Below are positions 8,269 through 19,158 of a stretch of DNA of 36,731 bases, piece after piece. The position numbers and the translations under genes were made by a program. Below the pieces are notes generated by a model. That model did no database searches and was not told the origin of the DNA. It saw only the letters and a program-made list of their open reading frames with translations. How positions within the stretch are numbered: the stretch's first letter is position 1; each line of letters begins with the position of its first letter. Source of the stretch: Burkholderiaceae bacterium (lineage in GTDB: Bacteria; Pseudomonadota; Gammaproteobacteria; Burkholderiales; Burkholderiaceae_B); the NCBI GenBank assembly GCA_017857895.1, contig JAFMCG010000008.1, positions 1 through 36,731 of the forward strand, read 5' to 3'.

Positions 8269-9408
8269 GTGACTGCCCCTGCCGGATCATTCTATATCGG
8301 CTTAATGTCAGGCACGAGCCTCGATGGTGTTGATGGCGTATTGGTCAACATCGCAGCAGACGGTTCACCGAGCTTACTTGCACGTAGCAGCCGAAACATG
8401 CCGCTTGAGCTAAAGCGCGAGTTGTTGGCACTAAACGCCCCCACTGACAACGAGCTGCACCGCGCCCACATGGCGAGTATGGCCTTGGTCGATTTGTACG
8501 CCCAAACCGTTGCGGCTCTTTTGCGCGATGCCCGCCTTAACGCTTCTGAGGTTGTGGCCATCGGTGCACATGGCCAAACAGTGCGTCATCGACCCGATCA
8601 CGGTTACACGATCCAACTGAACGCACCCGCGCTCTTGGCAGAAAAAACGGGCATCGACGTGATCGCTGATTTTCGGTCTCGCGATATGGCTAGCGGTGGC
8701 CAAGGCGCGCCTTTGGTGCCTGCCTTTCATCAGGCTTTGTTTGCGTCTGCTCAGACCCGAGTCATCCTCAACCTTGGTGGTATCGCCAACGTGACTCTAC
8801 TTGAGCCTGGCTGGCCTGTGAGCGGCTTTGACACAGGACCCGCTAACTTATTAATGGACGGCTGGTGCCAACGTCACACCGGTCAACCCTACGACAGCGA
8901 GGGCTGTTGGGGTGATTCGGGCAAGGCCCATCAAGCGCTTTTGGACTGGATTTTGCGTTCTGAAGCTTGGTTTGATGCGCCACCACCAAAGTCCACGGGT
9001 CGCGATCAATTCAACTTGGCCTGGCTTGATACCCGTCTGGCCCAATTCGCCCAGCGCCAAGCCCAACACGGTTTAACAGATGCCATTTCTGCGGTTGACG
9101 TGCAAGCCACGTTGCAAATGCTGACCGCCTGTACGGTGACACGTGCAATCGCTCAACATGGCTTGGGACAGGGCACCATTTATGTTTGCGGTGGCGGTGC
9201 CAGAAATTTGGCGTTGTTGCGAAAACTACAGTCGCAATGGGCCGGTGATGTTCAAACCACGGACGCTCTTGGGGTACCGGCTCAAGATGTCGAAGCCATG
9301 GCATTTGCATGGTTGGCTTGGGCTCACCAGACAAAAAAAACCGGCAACCTACCAGAGGTTACCGGTGCTGCGGGTGGGCGCCTATTAGGCGCACGCTGGC
9401 CCGCATAA
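8269..9408 (+). CDS. anmK: Anhydro-N-acetylmuramic acid kinase
   Basis: GLMSGTSLDGVDGVLV, GHGQTVRH-like (GAHGQTVRHRP), LNLGGIANVT, GFDTGPANLLMD. GTG start. Confidence 0.95.
   Translation: MTAPAGSFYIGLMSGTSLDGVDGVLVNIAADGSPSLLARSSRNMPLELKRELLALNAPTDNELHRAHMASMALVDLYAQTVAALLRDARLNASEVVAIGAHGQTVRHRPDHGYTIQLNAPALLAEKTGIDVIADFRSRDMASGGQGAPLVPAFHQALFASAQTRVILNLGGIANVTLLEPGWPVSGFDTGPANLLMDGWCQRHTGQPYDSEGCWGDSGKAHQALLDWILRSEAWFDAPPPKSTGRDQFNLAWLDTRLAQFAQRQAQHGLTDAISAVDVQATLQMLTACTVTRAIAQHGLGQGTIYVCGGGARNLALLRKLQSQWAGDVQTTDALGVPAQDVEAMAFAWLAWAHQTKKTGNLPEVTGAAGGRLLGARWPA
9333..9366 (-). terminator. Putative intrinsic terminator for erpA, embedded in the 3' end of the anmK CDS
   Basis: Minus strand ACCGGTAACCT-CTGGT-AGGTTGCCGGT-TTTTTTT. 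The 11-bp stem has one position that is G.U in the minus-strand RNA but C.A in the plus-strand RNA. Confidence 0.7.
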
Positions 9409-9436
9409 AGCGCTAGAAATATTTAAACAGAGAAAC

Positions 9437-9805
9437 TTAAACAGAGAACGAAGAACCACAACCACATGTGGTGGTGGCATTCGGGTTACGAATCACAAAC
9501 TGTGCGCCTTCCAAGTCTTCTTTGTAATCAATCTCGGCACCCACCAAATACTGAAAACTCATGGGGTCGACAAGCAATTGAACGCCGTTTTTCTCGAGGG
9601 CGGTGTCATCTTCAGCCACGTCTTCGTCAAACGTAAAACCATACTGAAAACCTGAACAACCACCACCCTGCACAAACACGCGCAGCTTCAAATTCGGATT
9701 GCCCTCGTCGATCAGCAAATCTTTAACTTTCCCAGCAGCAGAATCGGTGAAAATAATCGGTGTGGGTGGGCTCTGAAGGTTGACGGTTTCAGTGACTGTG
9801 CTCAT
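9437..9805 (-). CDS. erpA: Iron-sulfur cluster insertion protein ErpA (A-type carrier)
   Basis: [18 protein letters not shown] and C-terminal CGCGSSFSV. Confidence 0.92.
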   Translation of the reverse strand: MSTVTETVNLQSPPTPIIFTDSAAGKVKDLLIDEGNPNLKLRVFVQGGGCSGFQYGFTFDEDVAEDDTALEKNGVQLLVDPMSFQYLVGAEIDYKEDLEGAQFVIRNPNATTTCGCGSSFSV

Positions 9806-10148
9806 GGTGACTCCTTGTGTTGCCACAACGGACAACATCGATAAAACAACTTGTTATTAAAGATACGGCATTTCAGAACATGTTTCAGTATAAACCCTAA
9901 TTATTTCAAGGGATTGTGCCTTGCAAAGGCTCAAGCAAGGAAGTGTTTGGTTTAATGTCATTGCGGTGCTTGATTGTGCTGTTTTTAGCACCCAATATTT
10001 AGTCATACCCATCAATCTATTATCTATTTGGCAATCATATCCAAATAGGCATACACTTCGGATCCCTTAACGACTCATCAACCCAATGGATCGATTTACC
10101 GCGCTCATTTTTTTAGCGGTTAATTACCCTTTTGGTTGACCCAATCGA

Positions 10149-11606
10149 ATGTTTGCGCATTTCTTTCACAAAAAACCATTCCTCAATCTTCAAACGCCAG
10201 TTACTGACAATGCGCCCTTACCCCGTAGCCTGACCCTATGGCAATTAACACTGATGGGGGTTGGCAGCACCTTGGGCACGGGTATTTTTTTTGCCATGGC
10301 CGAAACCGTCCCTTTGGCAGGCCCTGGCGTGGTGCTGTCCTTTCTTTTGGCGGCCTTGACCGCTGGAATGACTGCCCTTTGTTACGCCGAGGTTTCAACA
10401 GCAATACCGGTCTCAGGCTCGTCTTACACCTTCACTTACGTCACCATGGGTGAAGGCATCGCGGTTTTGATTGGGGCTTGCCTGGTTTTAGAGTGGGGAA
10501 TTGCCGGTGCGGCGGTGGCCGTGGGCTGGAGCAGCTATTTAAATGAGCTCATCGGCCTAGTCAGTGGTCATGACATCCCCGTGCTGTGGCGTGAGTCGCC
10601 GTTTAAAAGAAACGTCACTGGGCTCGCATGGGGTGGTGAGGGTGCTGTAAACCTGCCCGCGTTGTTGTTGGTGTGGTTATGTGCGTTACTTCTTTTACGC
10701 GGGTCACGTGAATCGGCCAAACTCAATGCCGCACTGACCCTGACCAAGCTGGTGGTGCTGTTGTTGTTTGTGGCCATGTCGTTGCGCGTTTTTAACCGTG
10801 TGCATTTTGAGCCATTCATGCCGCACGGGTTTGAAGGTGTGGGCTCAGCGGCGGCGATTATTTTTTTCAGCTTCGTGGGCTTAGATGCTGTGGTCAATGC
10901 CAGTGAAGAGGTCGTGAACCCTCAGCGCAACATTCCCATTGCCATGATGCTGGCCCTGCTCATTGTCACGACCGTCTATGTCTTAGTGGCATTTAGCAGC
11001 TTGGGTGTTCAACCACCCGAGACCTTTGTCGGGCGCGGGGCAGCCCTAACCACCATCTTGCACCAAGCCACTGGCAGTCGGTTAAGCAGCGTGCTTTTGG
11101 CGATGGGTGCCGTGGTCTCTATCTTTAGCGTGACGCTGGTATCGTTGTTTGGTCAGGCTCGCATCTATTTCGCCATGGCGCGCGACGGCATGTTGCCCGC
11201 GGCCCTCAAGCGCGTCGACCCGCATACCTTTTGCCCGAGCCGAGGCACCCTACTGTCAGCGGCCGTGGTCTCACCTCTGGCAGCTTTTTTGCCAAGCCAC
11301 GTGCTTTGGGGTTTGGTCAGCATGGGCACGCTGGTCGTGTTTCTGGCCGTGGCGATTGCACTCATGCTGTTGCGCCATCAACAACCTGACCGTGCACCGG
11401 GGTTTCGCGTACCCGCTTATCCCTTTACGCCCTTGGCAAGCATCGCGGCCTGCCTCTATCTCATCACCAATTTAAGCACCACGGTCTATGCAATCTTTGC
11501 CCTGTGGATCGCCTTGGCTTTGATTTTTTACGCCGCCTATGCACGCCACGGCGCTGCTCGCGAGCGCCTTGTTCAAAGCCAACCTCAGGGCAATATCGCC
11601 ACCTGA
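10149..11606 (+). CDS. APC-superfamily amino acid permease (cationic amino acid transporter-like)
   Basis: [25 protein letters not shown]-like segment, [25 protein letters not shown], multiple TM segments. Confidence 0.9.
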   Translation: MFAHFFHKKPFLNLQTPVTDNAPLPRSLTLWQLTLMGVGSTLGTGIFFAMAETVPLAGPGVVLSFLLAALTAGMTALCYAEVSTAIPVSGSSYTFTYVTMGEGIAVLIGACLVLEWGIAGAAVAVGWSSYLNELIGLVSGHDIPVLWRESPFKRNVTGLAWGGEGAVNLPALLLVWLCALLLLRGSRESAKLNAALTLTKLVVLLLFVAMSLRVFNRVHFEPFMPHGFEGVGSAAAIIFFSFVGLDAVVNASEEVVNPQRNIPIAMMLALLIVTTVYVLVAFSSLGVQPPETFVGRGAALTTILHQATGSRLSSVLLAMGAVVSIFSVTLVSLFGQARIYFAMARDGMLPAALKRVDPHTFCPSRGTLLSAAVVSPLAAFLPSHVLWGLVSMGTLVVFLAVAIALMLLRHQQPDRAPGFRVPAYPFTPLASIAACLYLITNLSTTVYAIFALWIALALIFYAAYARHGAARERLVQSQPQGNIAT

Positions 11607-12646
11607 GACAAGCCCGTGCCTTCAGGCAAACCAAACATCAGGTTCATGTTTTGTATGGCTTGCCCAGAGGCACCTTTAACCAAGTTGTCTTGAACAGCCA
11701 ACACAATCAAGCGATCAGGATGGCCAGGTGGCCGATGCAAGGCCAAGCGCAAGGTATTTGAGGCCCGTACAAAACGGGTCTCGGGCTGGCTGCCAGCCGG
11801 CATCACGTCGACGAAGGTTTCGTTTTGATAAAAAGACTCATATAAGGCTTGCAAGTCTATTGACTTGGCCTCGGGCAACAACTTCACATAAATCGTGCTC
11901 AACATGCCACGCACCATGGGTACCAAATGCGGAACAAAGGTCAGACCAACCGACACACCAGCTAGCTGATCGAGTTGGGCCTTAATTTCTGGGTGATGAC
12001 GGTGGCCTGCCACGCCATACGCTTTAAAGCTATCACTGACCTCAGAAAACAAGGCCCCGACTTCAGCCTTTCGCCCCGCACCACTAACGCCGGATTTTGA
12101 ATCGGCAATGATGTCGCCGGTGTCTATCAAAACTTTGGGTTTTAACAACGGCGCCAAACCCAACAACACGGTGGTGGGGTAGCAGCCAGGATTGCCAACC
12201 ACACGCGCGTTGGCAAGCGCATGGCGATTGAGCTCAGGCAACCCATAAATCGCTTTACGCAGAATCTCTGGACAACTGTGTGGCATTTTGTACCACTGCT
12301 CAAACACAGCTGTGTCTTGCAGACGAAAATCAGCTGCCAAGTCAATGATGCGCACGCCCGCATCAAGCAACTGTTGAGCCTGTGCCATGGCCACACCGTG
12401 AGGCGTCGCAAAAAACACCACCTCGCAATCAGTCAGGGCTGCTTCTTCAGGCGTCGTGAAGGCCAAATCCACATGGCCACGCAAGTTCGGGAACATATCA
12501 GCAACCGGTAAACCCGCTTCTTTGCGTGAGGTGATGGCGTGTAAGGTCACTTGGGGATGCTGCGCCAACAATCGCAGCAACTCAACCCCGGTGTAACCGG
12601 TACCGCCCACAATACCCACTTTGATTTTTGATGCGGTGTTTTGCAT
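11585..12646 (-). CDS. argC: N-acetyl-gamma-glutamyl-phosphate reductase
   Basis: [48 protein letters not shown]. Confidence 0.96.
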   Translation of the reverse strand: MQNTASKIKVGIVGGTGYTGVELLRLLAQHPQVTLHAITSRKEAGLPVADMFPNLRGHVDLAFTTPEEAALTDCEVVFFATPHGVAMAQAQQLLDAGVRIIDLAADFRLQDTAVFEQWYKMPHSCPEILRKAIYGLPELNRHALANARVVGNPGCYPTTVLLGLAPLLKPKVLIDTGDIIADSKSGVSGAGRKAEVGALFSEVSDSFKAYGVAGHRHHPEIKAQLDQLAGVSVGLTFVPHLVPMVRGMLSTIYVKLLPEAKSIDLQALYESFYQNETFVDVMPAGSQPETRFVRASNTLRLALHRPPGHPDRLIVLAVQDNLVKGASGQAIQNMNLMFGLPEGTGLSQVAILP

Positions 12647-12730
12647 GACTGGCCCTTGGTATCAATTGATTCGTCAATGTGCTCATTCTAATGCCATGGC
12701 GGCTGGCCTCACCAGCCACACTAACAGTCG

Positions 12731-12774
12731 CCCCCCAAACAAAAACCGCCCGAAGGCGGTTTTTGTTTGGGGGG
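12731..12774. terminator. Long perfect inverted repeat acting as probable terminator between argC and rpsI
   Basis: CCCCCCAAACAAAAACCGCC-CGAA-GGCGGTTTTTGTTTGGGGGG: 20-bp perfect stem with internal A/T runs, immediately after the rpsI stop. Confidence 0.85.
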
Positions 12775-12784
12775 CAGGAAGCGA

Positions 12785-13177
12785 TTAACGCTTGCTGAAC
12801 TGTTTGCGACGACGTGCTTTGCGCAAACCCACTTTCTTACGTTCCACTTCGCGCGCATCGCGAGTCACAAAGCCTGCTTTTTTAAGTGGCGGCTTCAACG
12901 ACTCATCGTAGTCGATCAGTGCACGTGTGATGCCGTGACGGATTGCACCGGCTTGACCACTTTCACCACCACCGTGGACGTTGATATGAAAATCAAACGA
13001 CTCCAAGTGACCTGTCAGTGTCAAAGGCTGGCGCACGACCATACGGCCTGTTTCGCGAGCAAAGAACTCATCAACGGGCTTGCCGTTAACAACGATCTTG
13101 CCGCTGCCTTTTTTGAGAAAGACCCGAGCGACCGACGTTTTGCGGCGGCCCGTGCCATAGTTCCAGTTACCAATCAT
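12785..13177 (-). CDS. rpsI: 30S ribosomal protein S9
   Basis: [26 protein letters not shown]...C-terminal [17 protein letters not shown]. Confidence 0.97.
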   Translation of the reverse strand: MIGNWNYGTGRRKTSVARVFLKKGSGKIVVNGKPVDEFFARETGRMVVRQPLTLTGHLESFDFHINVHGGGESGQAGAIRHGITRALIDYDESLKPPLKKAGFVTRDAREVERKKVGLRKARRRKQFSKR

Positions 13178-13187
13178 GATCGCGTCC

Positions 13188-13616
13188 TTAGATTTCGAGT
13201 GGCTTAGGCTGTTGAGCGGCGTGTGGGTGCTCTGCGCCCGCATAAACCTTCAGCTTCTTGATCATCGCGTAACCCAATGGGCCACGGGGCAACATGCCCT
13301 TGACCGCTTTTTGGATTGCGCGCCCAGGATGACGCTCTTGCATTTTAAAGAAGTTAGTCTCGCTGATACCACCGGGGTATGTCGAGTGACTGTAGTACTT
13401 CTTATCTTGTGCTTTATTGCCGGTCACAACAATATCGGCGGCGTTGATGATGACAATAAAGTCACCCGTATCAACGTGCGGAGTGAACTCCGGCTTATGT
13501 TTGCCACGCAGACGGCGTGCGACTTCGCTGGCCACACGTCCAAGTACCTTGCCTTTTGCGTCAATCACAAACCAGTCATGCTTCACTTCCAGCGGCTGTG
13601 CCACGAAGGTTTTCAT
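13188..13616 (-). CDS. rplM: 50S ribosomal protein L13
   Basis: [59 protein letters not shown]. Confidence 0.97.
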   Translation of the reverse strand: MKTFVAQPLEVKHDWFVIDAKGKVLGRVASEVARRLRGKHKPEFTPHVDTGDFIVIINAADIVVTGNKAQDKKYYSHSTYPGGISETNFFKMQERHPGRAIQKAVKGMLPRGPLGYAMIKKLKVYAGAEHPHAAQQPKPLEI

Positions 13617-13851
13617 GATGGGATTCCAATGAATTATTGAGTAGGGACCATCCCCACCCATGCCTACTTTTTGCACCACCGCACACCATCGAGGCGTTGT
13701 TAGTCGCCCGTACAGTTTGGCCCCTCAAACAGAGAAGCCAACGGAAATACAAAAGGTAACTAAAGATTCTACTATGAAAACCGAGACTTAGGCGAGTCTA
13801 GTCGCGTTTCAGTGACATGTCAGTGGCATTTTGGCGCCAACCACAGACCCC

Positions 13852-15225
13852 TCAGGTACCAGCAATTGACATGCGCTCAAGTAGAATTGAGCCTGTGGTC
13901 TTGCTGCCTCGGTTGAGCTCATCAGCTCCGATTTTGACGATTTGCTGGAACATGTCTTTCAAGTTGCCAGCGATCGTGATTTCCTGCACGGGGTACTGAA
14001 TTTGGCCGTTTTCGACCCAGTAACCAAAAGCCCCACGCGAGTAATCGCCCGTCACATAGTTCACCCCTTGGCCGATGAGTTCTGTGACCAGCAGGCCCGT
14101 GCCAAGCGCTTTGAGCATCGCCTCCAAGTCATCACCCGACTCGGTGTCTGTCGAGTACAACCGCAAATTGTGCGAACCACCCGCATGGCCGGTGGTCGAC
14201 ATGCCGAGCTTGCGCGCGGTGTAAGAAGACAGAAAGTAGCTTTGCAAGACACCGGCCGAGACAATTTGGCGCGGCATGGTGCGCACGCCTTCATCATCAA
14301 AGGCACCTGAACCCATGGCCCCGGGAATAAAGGGGTTTTCATCGACCATGATGTGTTGGGGAAACAAAGACTGTCCCAAGCTATCTGGCAAGAAAGTGGT
14401 TTGTCGGTACAAAGCGCCGCCACTGACGGCCTGGGTCAAAGCACCGAGTAGGCCAAGTGCCAAGGGCGCCTCAAACAACACCGGCACTTGGCGTGTCGAC
14501 AAGCGCCGGGCGTTTAGGCGAGCCAACGCCCTTTGAGCCGCATAACGGCCTACGGTTGCCGGATCGGCCAAGCGGTCAGCCCGTCGATCACTGGTGTACC
14601 AATAGTCACGTTGCATGTTATTGCCGCGACCCGCAATGGGTGAGACTGACAAGCCGTGGCGCGTGTAAGTGTAGCCATCTAAAAAGCCGCGCGTGTTGCC
14701 CAGCACAAACTGGCCTTCGTGGCTATCAACGCCCGCGCCTTCGGAATTGGTAATGCGCTTATCCACGTCTCGGGCGGCTTGTTCGGCCTCAAGCGCCAAA
14801 GTGGCGGCTTTCTCAACCGAAATATCCCAAGGGTGATAAAGCGACAAATCAGGGCTCGTGGTCAACAACAAATCGCTTTCTTGTGGCAGGCCAGCCGCAG
14901 GGTCTTCAGCGGTGAATCGCGCAATGTGCCAGGCCGCTTGCACAGTTTGCTCGAGCGCCTGGCGAGAAAAGTCAGACGTCGAGGCAGAGCCCCGGCGTTG
15001 GCCGGCAAAGACGGTTATCGACAAAGAGCGATCGCTGGTCTGTTCAACGGTTTCTATTTCGCCCAAACGCACATTAACCGCCAAGCCTTGACCAGCCGAG
15101 ACTTCGGCGGCCGCGTCAGTCGCACCCAGCGATTTGGCATGGTCGAGCGCCTGCGTCACCAGATCCTCAAACTCAGCACGATGTTGGCGATGTGGCAAGG
15201 GTTGCATAGCGGCTCTCTTAAACAA
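13852..15225 (-). CDS. pmbA: Metalloprotease PmbA/TldE (TldD/PmbA family)
   Basis: GAMGSGAFDDEGVRTMPRQIVSAGVLQSYFLSSYTARKLGMSTTGHAGGSHNL...YVTGDYSRGAFGYWVENGQIQYPVQEITIAGNL. Confidence 0.95.
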   Translation of the reverse strand: MFKRAAMQPLPHRQHRAEFEDLVTQALDHAKSLGATDAAAEVSAGQGLAVNVRLGEIETVEQTSDRSLSITVFAGQRRGSASTSDFSRQALEQTVQAAWHIARFTAEDPAAGLPQESDLLLTTSPDLSLYHPWDISVEKAATLALEAEQAARDVDKRITNSEGAGVDSHEGQFVLGNTRGFLDGYTYTRHGLSVSPIAGRGNNMQRDYWYTSDRRADRLADPATVGRYAAQRALARLNARRLSTRQVPVLFEAPLALGLLGALTQAVSGGALYRQTTFLPDSLGQSLFPQHIMVDENPFIPGAMGSGAFDDEGVRTMPRQIVSAGVLQSYFLSSYTARKLGMSTTGHAGGSHNLRLYSTDTESGDDLEAMLKALGTGLLVTELIGQGVNYVTGDYSRGAFGYWVENGQIQYPVQEITIAGNLKDMFQQIVKIGADELNRGSKTTGSILLERMSIAGT

Positions 15226-15293
15226 AATGTTGATTCAAGTCCAAATCGGACTAATCTCGTATCATAGCGAAGTCATACTAACCACTCCAGGCC

Positions 15294-15851
15294 ATGAACG
15301 AATTAGAAACCCCCGAGGACAACGACCTCCCCGAAAGACCGAGTAAAACGCAAATCAAACGCGAAATGCTTGAGCTATTGGCGCTGGGCAAACGTGTTGT
15401 CGAGCTCAGCCCAGATCGCGTCAAGCAGTTACCGCTGTCAGAAAAACTGGAAGAAGCGGTACTACTGGCGCAAAAAACCAACAGTCGCGAGGGCAAAAGA
15501 CGGCAAATCCATTACGTGGGCAAGCTCATGCGAGACGCCCAAGCGCAAGCCATCATGGATCAAATCGAGACCTGGGAAAAAGGTTCTGTGGCCGATACCG
15601 CCTACATGCACACGCTTGAGCGTGACCGCGAGCGGCTCTTAAACGACGATCAAGCGCTCACTGAATGGCTCAACAAATACCCAGACACAGACGTGCAAGC
15701 GTTTCGCGCCATGATTCGAGCTGCCCGCCAAGAGCACACCAAGAACGCTGCCCTGCTGCCTGGCCAAGCCCCACAGAAGAAACACTATCGTGCGCTTTTT
15801 CAAGCAATTAAGGCCGCCAACTCAGGCCCCGATGATAGCGACAGCCAGTGA
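15294..15851 (+). CDS. yjgA: YjgA/DarP-family ribosome-associated protein
   Basis: [34 protein letters not shown]...[16 protein letters not shown]. Confidence 0.9.
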   Translation: MNELETPEDNDLPERPSKTQIKREMLELLALGKRVVELSPDRVKQLPLSEKLEEAVLLAQKTNSREGKRRQIHYVGKLMRDAQAQAIMDQIETWEKGSVADTAYMHTLERDRERLLNDDQALTEWLNKYPDTDVQAFRAMIRAARQEHTKNAALLPGQAPQKKHYRALFQAIKAANSGPDDSDSQ

Positions 15852-15902
15852 AACCACTGCTTTTAAGAACCACTGAGTAGACACCACAAAAGGAGCGTTC
15901 CC

Positions 15903-16583
15903 GTGAGTGCATTGCCCGCGCTTGAAGCCATTGAAATTGAAACCGGCCCGAAACCAACCCATAGCGTCATCTGGCTTCATGGCCTTGGTGCTGACGGCAA
16001 CGACTTCGCACCATTGGTGCCTGCGATGCAACTGCCCGAAAGTCTTGCTGTGCGCTTTGTGTTTCCACACGCGCCAGTGCAACCGGTGACCATCAATGGC
16101 GGCATGGCCATGCGCTCTTGGTATGACATCTTGGAACCTACCTTGGTCCGGCGTGAAGACGAAGCCGGGATTTTGGCGTCAGAACAAGCCATCCACACCT
16201 TGATCGAACACGAAATCGCACGCGGCATACCAAGCGAGCACATTCTTTTGGCGGGCTTCTCACAGGGCTGCGCCATGACGCTGCACACGGGTCTGCGCTT
16301 TCCAAAACGCTTGGCTGGGTTGATTGGCTTATCGGGTTATTTACCACTTGCTGACCGTGTTGCTGGCGCCTTTCATCCAGCCAACCGCGACACGCCGATG
16401 TTTATTGCTCACGGCAGCCACGACCCTGTCGTGGCACTTGAGCGTGGTGTGGCCAGTAAAGATTTACTCTTGGCTCACGGCTACAACGTGCAATGGCACA
16501 CCTACCCCATGGCGCACAGCGTTTGCCCTGAAGAGGTGGGCGATATCGCACGCTTCATGCACAAAGCCTTATCGTCGGGCTAG
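15903..16583 (+). CDS. Alpha/beta-hydrolase carboxylesterase (phospholipase/carboxylesterase family)
   Basis: SVIWLHGLGADGNDFAPLVP, LLAGFSQGCAMTLHTGL (GxSxG), AHGSHDPVV. GTG start with AAAGGAG upstream. Confidence 0.9.
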   Translation: MSALPALEAIEIETGPKPTHSVIWLHGLGADGNDFAPLVPAMQLPESLAVRFVFPHAPVQPVTINGGMAMRSWYDILEPTLVRREDEAGILASEQAIHTLIEHEIARGIPSEHILLAGFSQGCAMTLHTGLRFPKRLAGLIGLSGYLPLADRVAGAFHPANRDTPMFIAHGSHDPVVALERGVASKDLLLAHGYNVQWHTYPMAHSVCPEEVGDIARFMHKALSSG

Positions 16584-19058
16584 CCCCAAGTCTAACCAAA
16601 CGCGCCGCATACCCGGATCATCAGGATCCGGGTCGTTGACCATCCCCAAGCCCACCATTAACGACAACATGGGGCGATTGTTGGCCAACACCAAACCTTC
16701 GATATAGGCCAAGCCTTGCTGGCGCGCCGCCTCAATTAAGCTCGTCATCAAACGTCTACCCAAGCCACGCGCCTGCCACACATCAGCAATCACAAGCGCG
16801 TATTCCGCCCCCAGGCCATCAGGGTTGCGCAAATAATGCGCCAACCCAATGATGGTCTGGGGGCGGTCCTGGTGATCACGATCCAAAGACTCAATGGTCG
16901 CGACCAAGGCGAGCTCTCGGTGGTAATCGACTTGGGTGTAGCGCGCCAACATGCGCGGTGTTAATTCACGCATCATCGACACAAACCGCATGTACCGCGC
17001 CTGTGCAGACAAGAGCCGCGTGAAGTCTTGCAAGGCCTGTGCGTCATCGGGTCGGATCGGGCGCAGCACACCCTCTTGACCATCAGGCAGCGGCAAACGT
17101 TGAACCCATTGGCGTGGATAGGGGTGAATTGCCATGTGCGGGTAACCCCCAAGGGCCGGGTCTGCGATGGCGCTCGTTGGATCCAACGTCACCGACAAGC
17201 CAGCGACTTTAAGCCGATCATGCCGAATGACAATCGGATCAAGTCTGAGCGCCAAAACAGCGGGACACTCGCTCACCAAGTCTGAAATGAGTTCGAGCGC
17301 AATCAACAATTGCTTGAACACGGCGTTTGAAAAGTGCTCGCGCGGCAATTTTTGCCAAAACTGGCTGCGTTGAACCATGCGTTTGGCCAAAAAATAATTC
17401 AACGGCACCAGGTCAGCGCCAGCTTGGTCAGGCGAAAAGACACCCAAAACGCCACCCGCACCGAACCGAATAACCGGCCCAAAGCGGGCATCGCGCGTGA
17501 CGCTAATTGAGGACGGCACCTCGAGCACTGACAAAGCCTCATCGCCCAAGGTGGCGTCTACACCCATCGCCTGCAAAGGCTGCAGTGGCACATGAAACGC
17601 GGCTAGCAACGCCCAAGCGTCTGGCCCATCTAGCTGTGTTTTACCGGCGTCTTGCCAGTGTTGAATAAGGCGACGCGTTTGTTCTAAATCGGGCTTCTTG
17701 TGGTCAGGCTCTGTGGGCTGGATCTGCAACAAAAGCTGCTGGTTATAGTGGTAGCGCGCCAAAATACCAAAAGCATTGGCGGCAGATTCTGGGGTGCGAA
17801 AGGCCGAAGCACCCGCATCGTCAAGCACGCGACGGATGGATCGCATGTCCGCATCACCCATAAAGCACGTTACCACCGGCTTGGCGGCTTTGGGAGCGAG
17901 TTGCGCCAGTAAAGTGGCCACCGCTTTAAAGTCGGTGCGCCGGTCTGGGGCAAGCATCACCAACACACCGTCGACCTCATCATCAGCAATCAGCGCGCTC
18001 ATGATGTCATTGAGTAACGATGCCGTTAAGGGTTGGTGTGTCACCACAGGGTTGAGCGCTAACGCGCCTGGCTCAAGCAGCTTGCCCAAGCGGCGACGAG
18101 TCGCAGCCCCAAGGACGGCTTTTTCAATCGGGCCACCTTCAACGGCCAAATCTAAGGCCAACTGGGCTGGGCCCTCGCCATTGGCAAACACCGCCACGCG
18201 CCGCCCTACTGGGCGGCGACTGTAGCCAAACACTTTGATCGCCGAGAACAGCTGAATAAAGTAGGTCACACGCACCACACCAGCCCGCCGCAAGGCCGCA
18301 TCAAAAGCCAAATCGGCCATCAAGGGCTCGTTGGCTGCGCCCGAACGCAGCACGACCACGGGTTTGATACTGGCCGCAGCCCTTATGGCACTCATGAATT
18401 CCCGACCCGAGCCGATATCCTCTAAATAAATAGCGATGCTGTCAGTGCGTGGATCACCGGCCAAATAGTCGAGTACTGCTGGCAATCGGGTGATGCCTTC
18501 ATTACCCAAGGCGATTGCTGTCGAAAACCCAATGTGCACATCATCAGCCCAATCCATGACCCCAGCCATGACGGTACGCGATTGGGCCACCAATGCCGCT
18601 CGGCCAGCGCGCGCTAGTAAAGGGTGCTGACTGAGATTGAGACCCAAGTGAGGGCGCTGCAACCCGAACGAAAAAGGGCCCAGCAAAGCGCACTGGTGTT
18701 CGCGTGCCCAGGTGTTACAAAACCCACGCGTTCGGGCTGGGTTTGGATCAACCACATCGTGCGCCATCACGATCATGGCGCACGGTCGATACGGTGCCAC
18801 GGCTGCCAAGGTTGACTCAATGAGTAACGGCGGCACTGCAATAACAACCAATTCGACCCGTTCGGTGGCGGCAACACCCGTGAGTTTTTCGGGCACAGTG
18901 GGGGCCTGCCCACTTTCGAACGCCACCGCTGTGCTGCGCGCGCGCAGCCCTGAAGGCAAGGCTTGAAACAACGGCAACACACGATCACTGACCACCAACA
19001 AACTACGCGGTTGAAACAACGGATCAAGGGCGTGGCGAAACATCATCTGGTGGCCCAA
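16569..19058 (-). CDS. Pat-like fusion: ADP-forming acyl-CoA synthetase-like domains plus C-terminal GNAT acetyltransferase
   Basis: N-terminal CoA-binding/succinyl-CoA ligase-like region (LFQPRSLLVVSD..., VAVFANGEGPAQLALDLAV), ATP-grasp-like middle region, C-terminal LPDGQEGVLRPIRPDDAQALQDF...ALVIADVWQARGLGRRLMTSLIEAAR GNAT motif A. Confidence 0.85.
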   Translation of the reverse strand: MGHQMMFRHALDPLFQPRSLLVVSDRVLPLFQALPSGLRARSTAVAFESGQAPTVPEKLTGVAATERVELVVIAVPPLLIESTLAAVAPYRPCAMIVMAHDVVDPNPARTRGFCNTWAREHQCALLGPFSFGLQRPHLGLNLSQHPLLARAGRAALVAQSRTVMAGVMDWADDVHIGFSTAIALGNEGITRLPAVLDYLAGDPRTDSIAIYLEDIGSGREFMSAIRAAASIKPVVVLRSGAANEPLMADLAFDAALRRAGVVRVTYFIQLFSAIKVFGYSRRPVGRRVAVFANGEGPAQLALDLAVEGGPIEKAVLGAATRRRLGKLLEPGALALNPVVTHQPLTASLLNDIMSALIADDEVDGVLVMLAPDRRTDFKAVATLLAQLAPKAAKPVVTCFMGDADMRSIRRVLDDAGASAFRTPESAANAFGILARYHYNQQLLLQIQPTEPDHKKPDLEQTRRLIQHWQDAGKTQLDGPDAWALLAAFHVPLQPLQAMGVDATLGDEALSVLEVPSSISVTRDARFGPVIRFGAGGVLGVFSPDQAGADLVPLNYFLAKRMVQRSQFWQKLPREHFSNAVFKQLLIALELISDLVSECPAVLALRLDPIVIRHDRLKVAGLSVTLDPTSAIADPALGGYPHMAIHPYPRQWVQRLPLPDGQEGVLRPIRPDDAQALQDFTRLLSAQARYMRFVSMMRELTPRMLARYTQVDYHRELALVATIESLDRDHQDRPQTIIGLAHYLRNPDGLGAEYALVIADVWQARGLGRRLMTSLIEAARQQGLAYIEGLVLANNRPMLSLMVGLGMVNDPDPDDPGMRRVWLDLGLARR

Positions 19059-19158
19059 TGAGACAGCGGCTGATCTGGCTCTAAAATAACAACTTATTTC
19101 ATCGTAGCAAACTAATGCTGCGCCACAACTGTTTTATCGTGTCGTCACTCAAAGAGCC

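Noticed and set aside
11585-11606. Convergent 3' overlaps (APC permease/argC, esterase/Pat-like, MscS/glycine-zipper)
   Set aside because: Overlaps of 15-22 nt between convergent genes are common in compact genomes and need no special explanation.
13852-15267. Multiple + strand ORFs opposite pmbA (e.g. 14719..15267)
   Set aside because: They lie in the shadow of a strongly supported pmbA CDS and their translations show no family motifs.
16569-19058. Acyl-CoA synthetase-GNAT fusion as a novel gene fusion
   Set aside because: This is the known Pat/PatZ-like protein acetyltransferase architecture.
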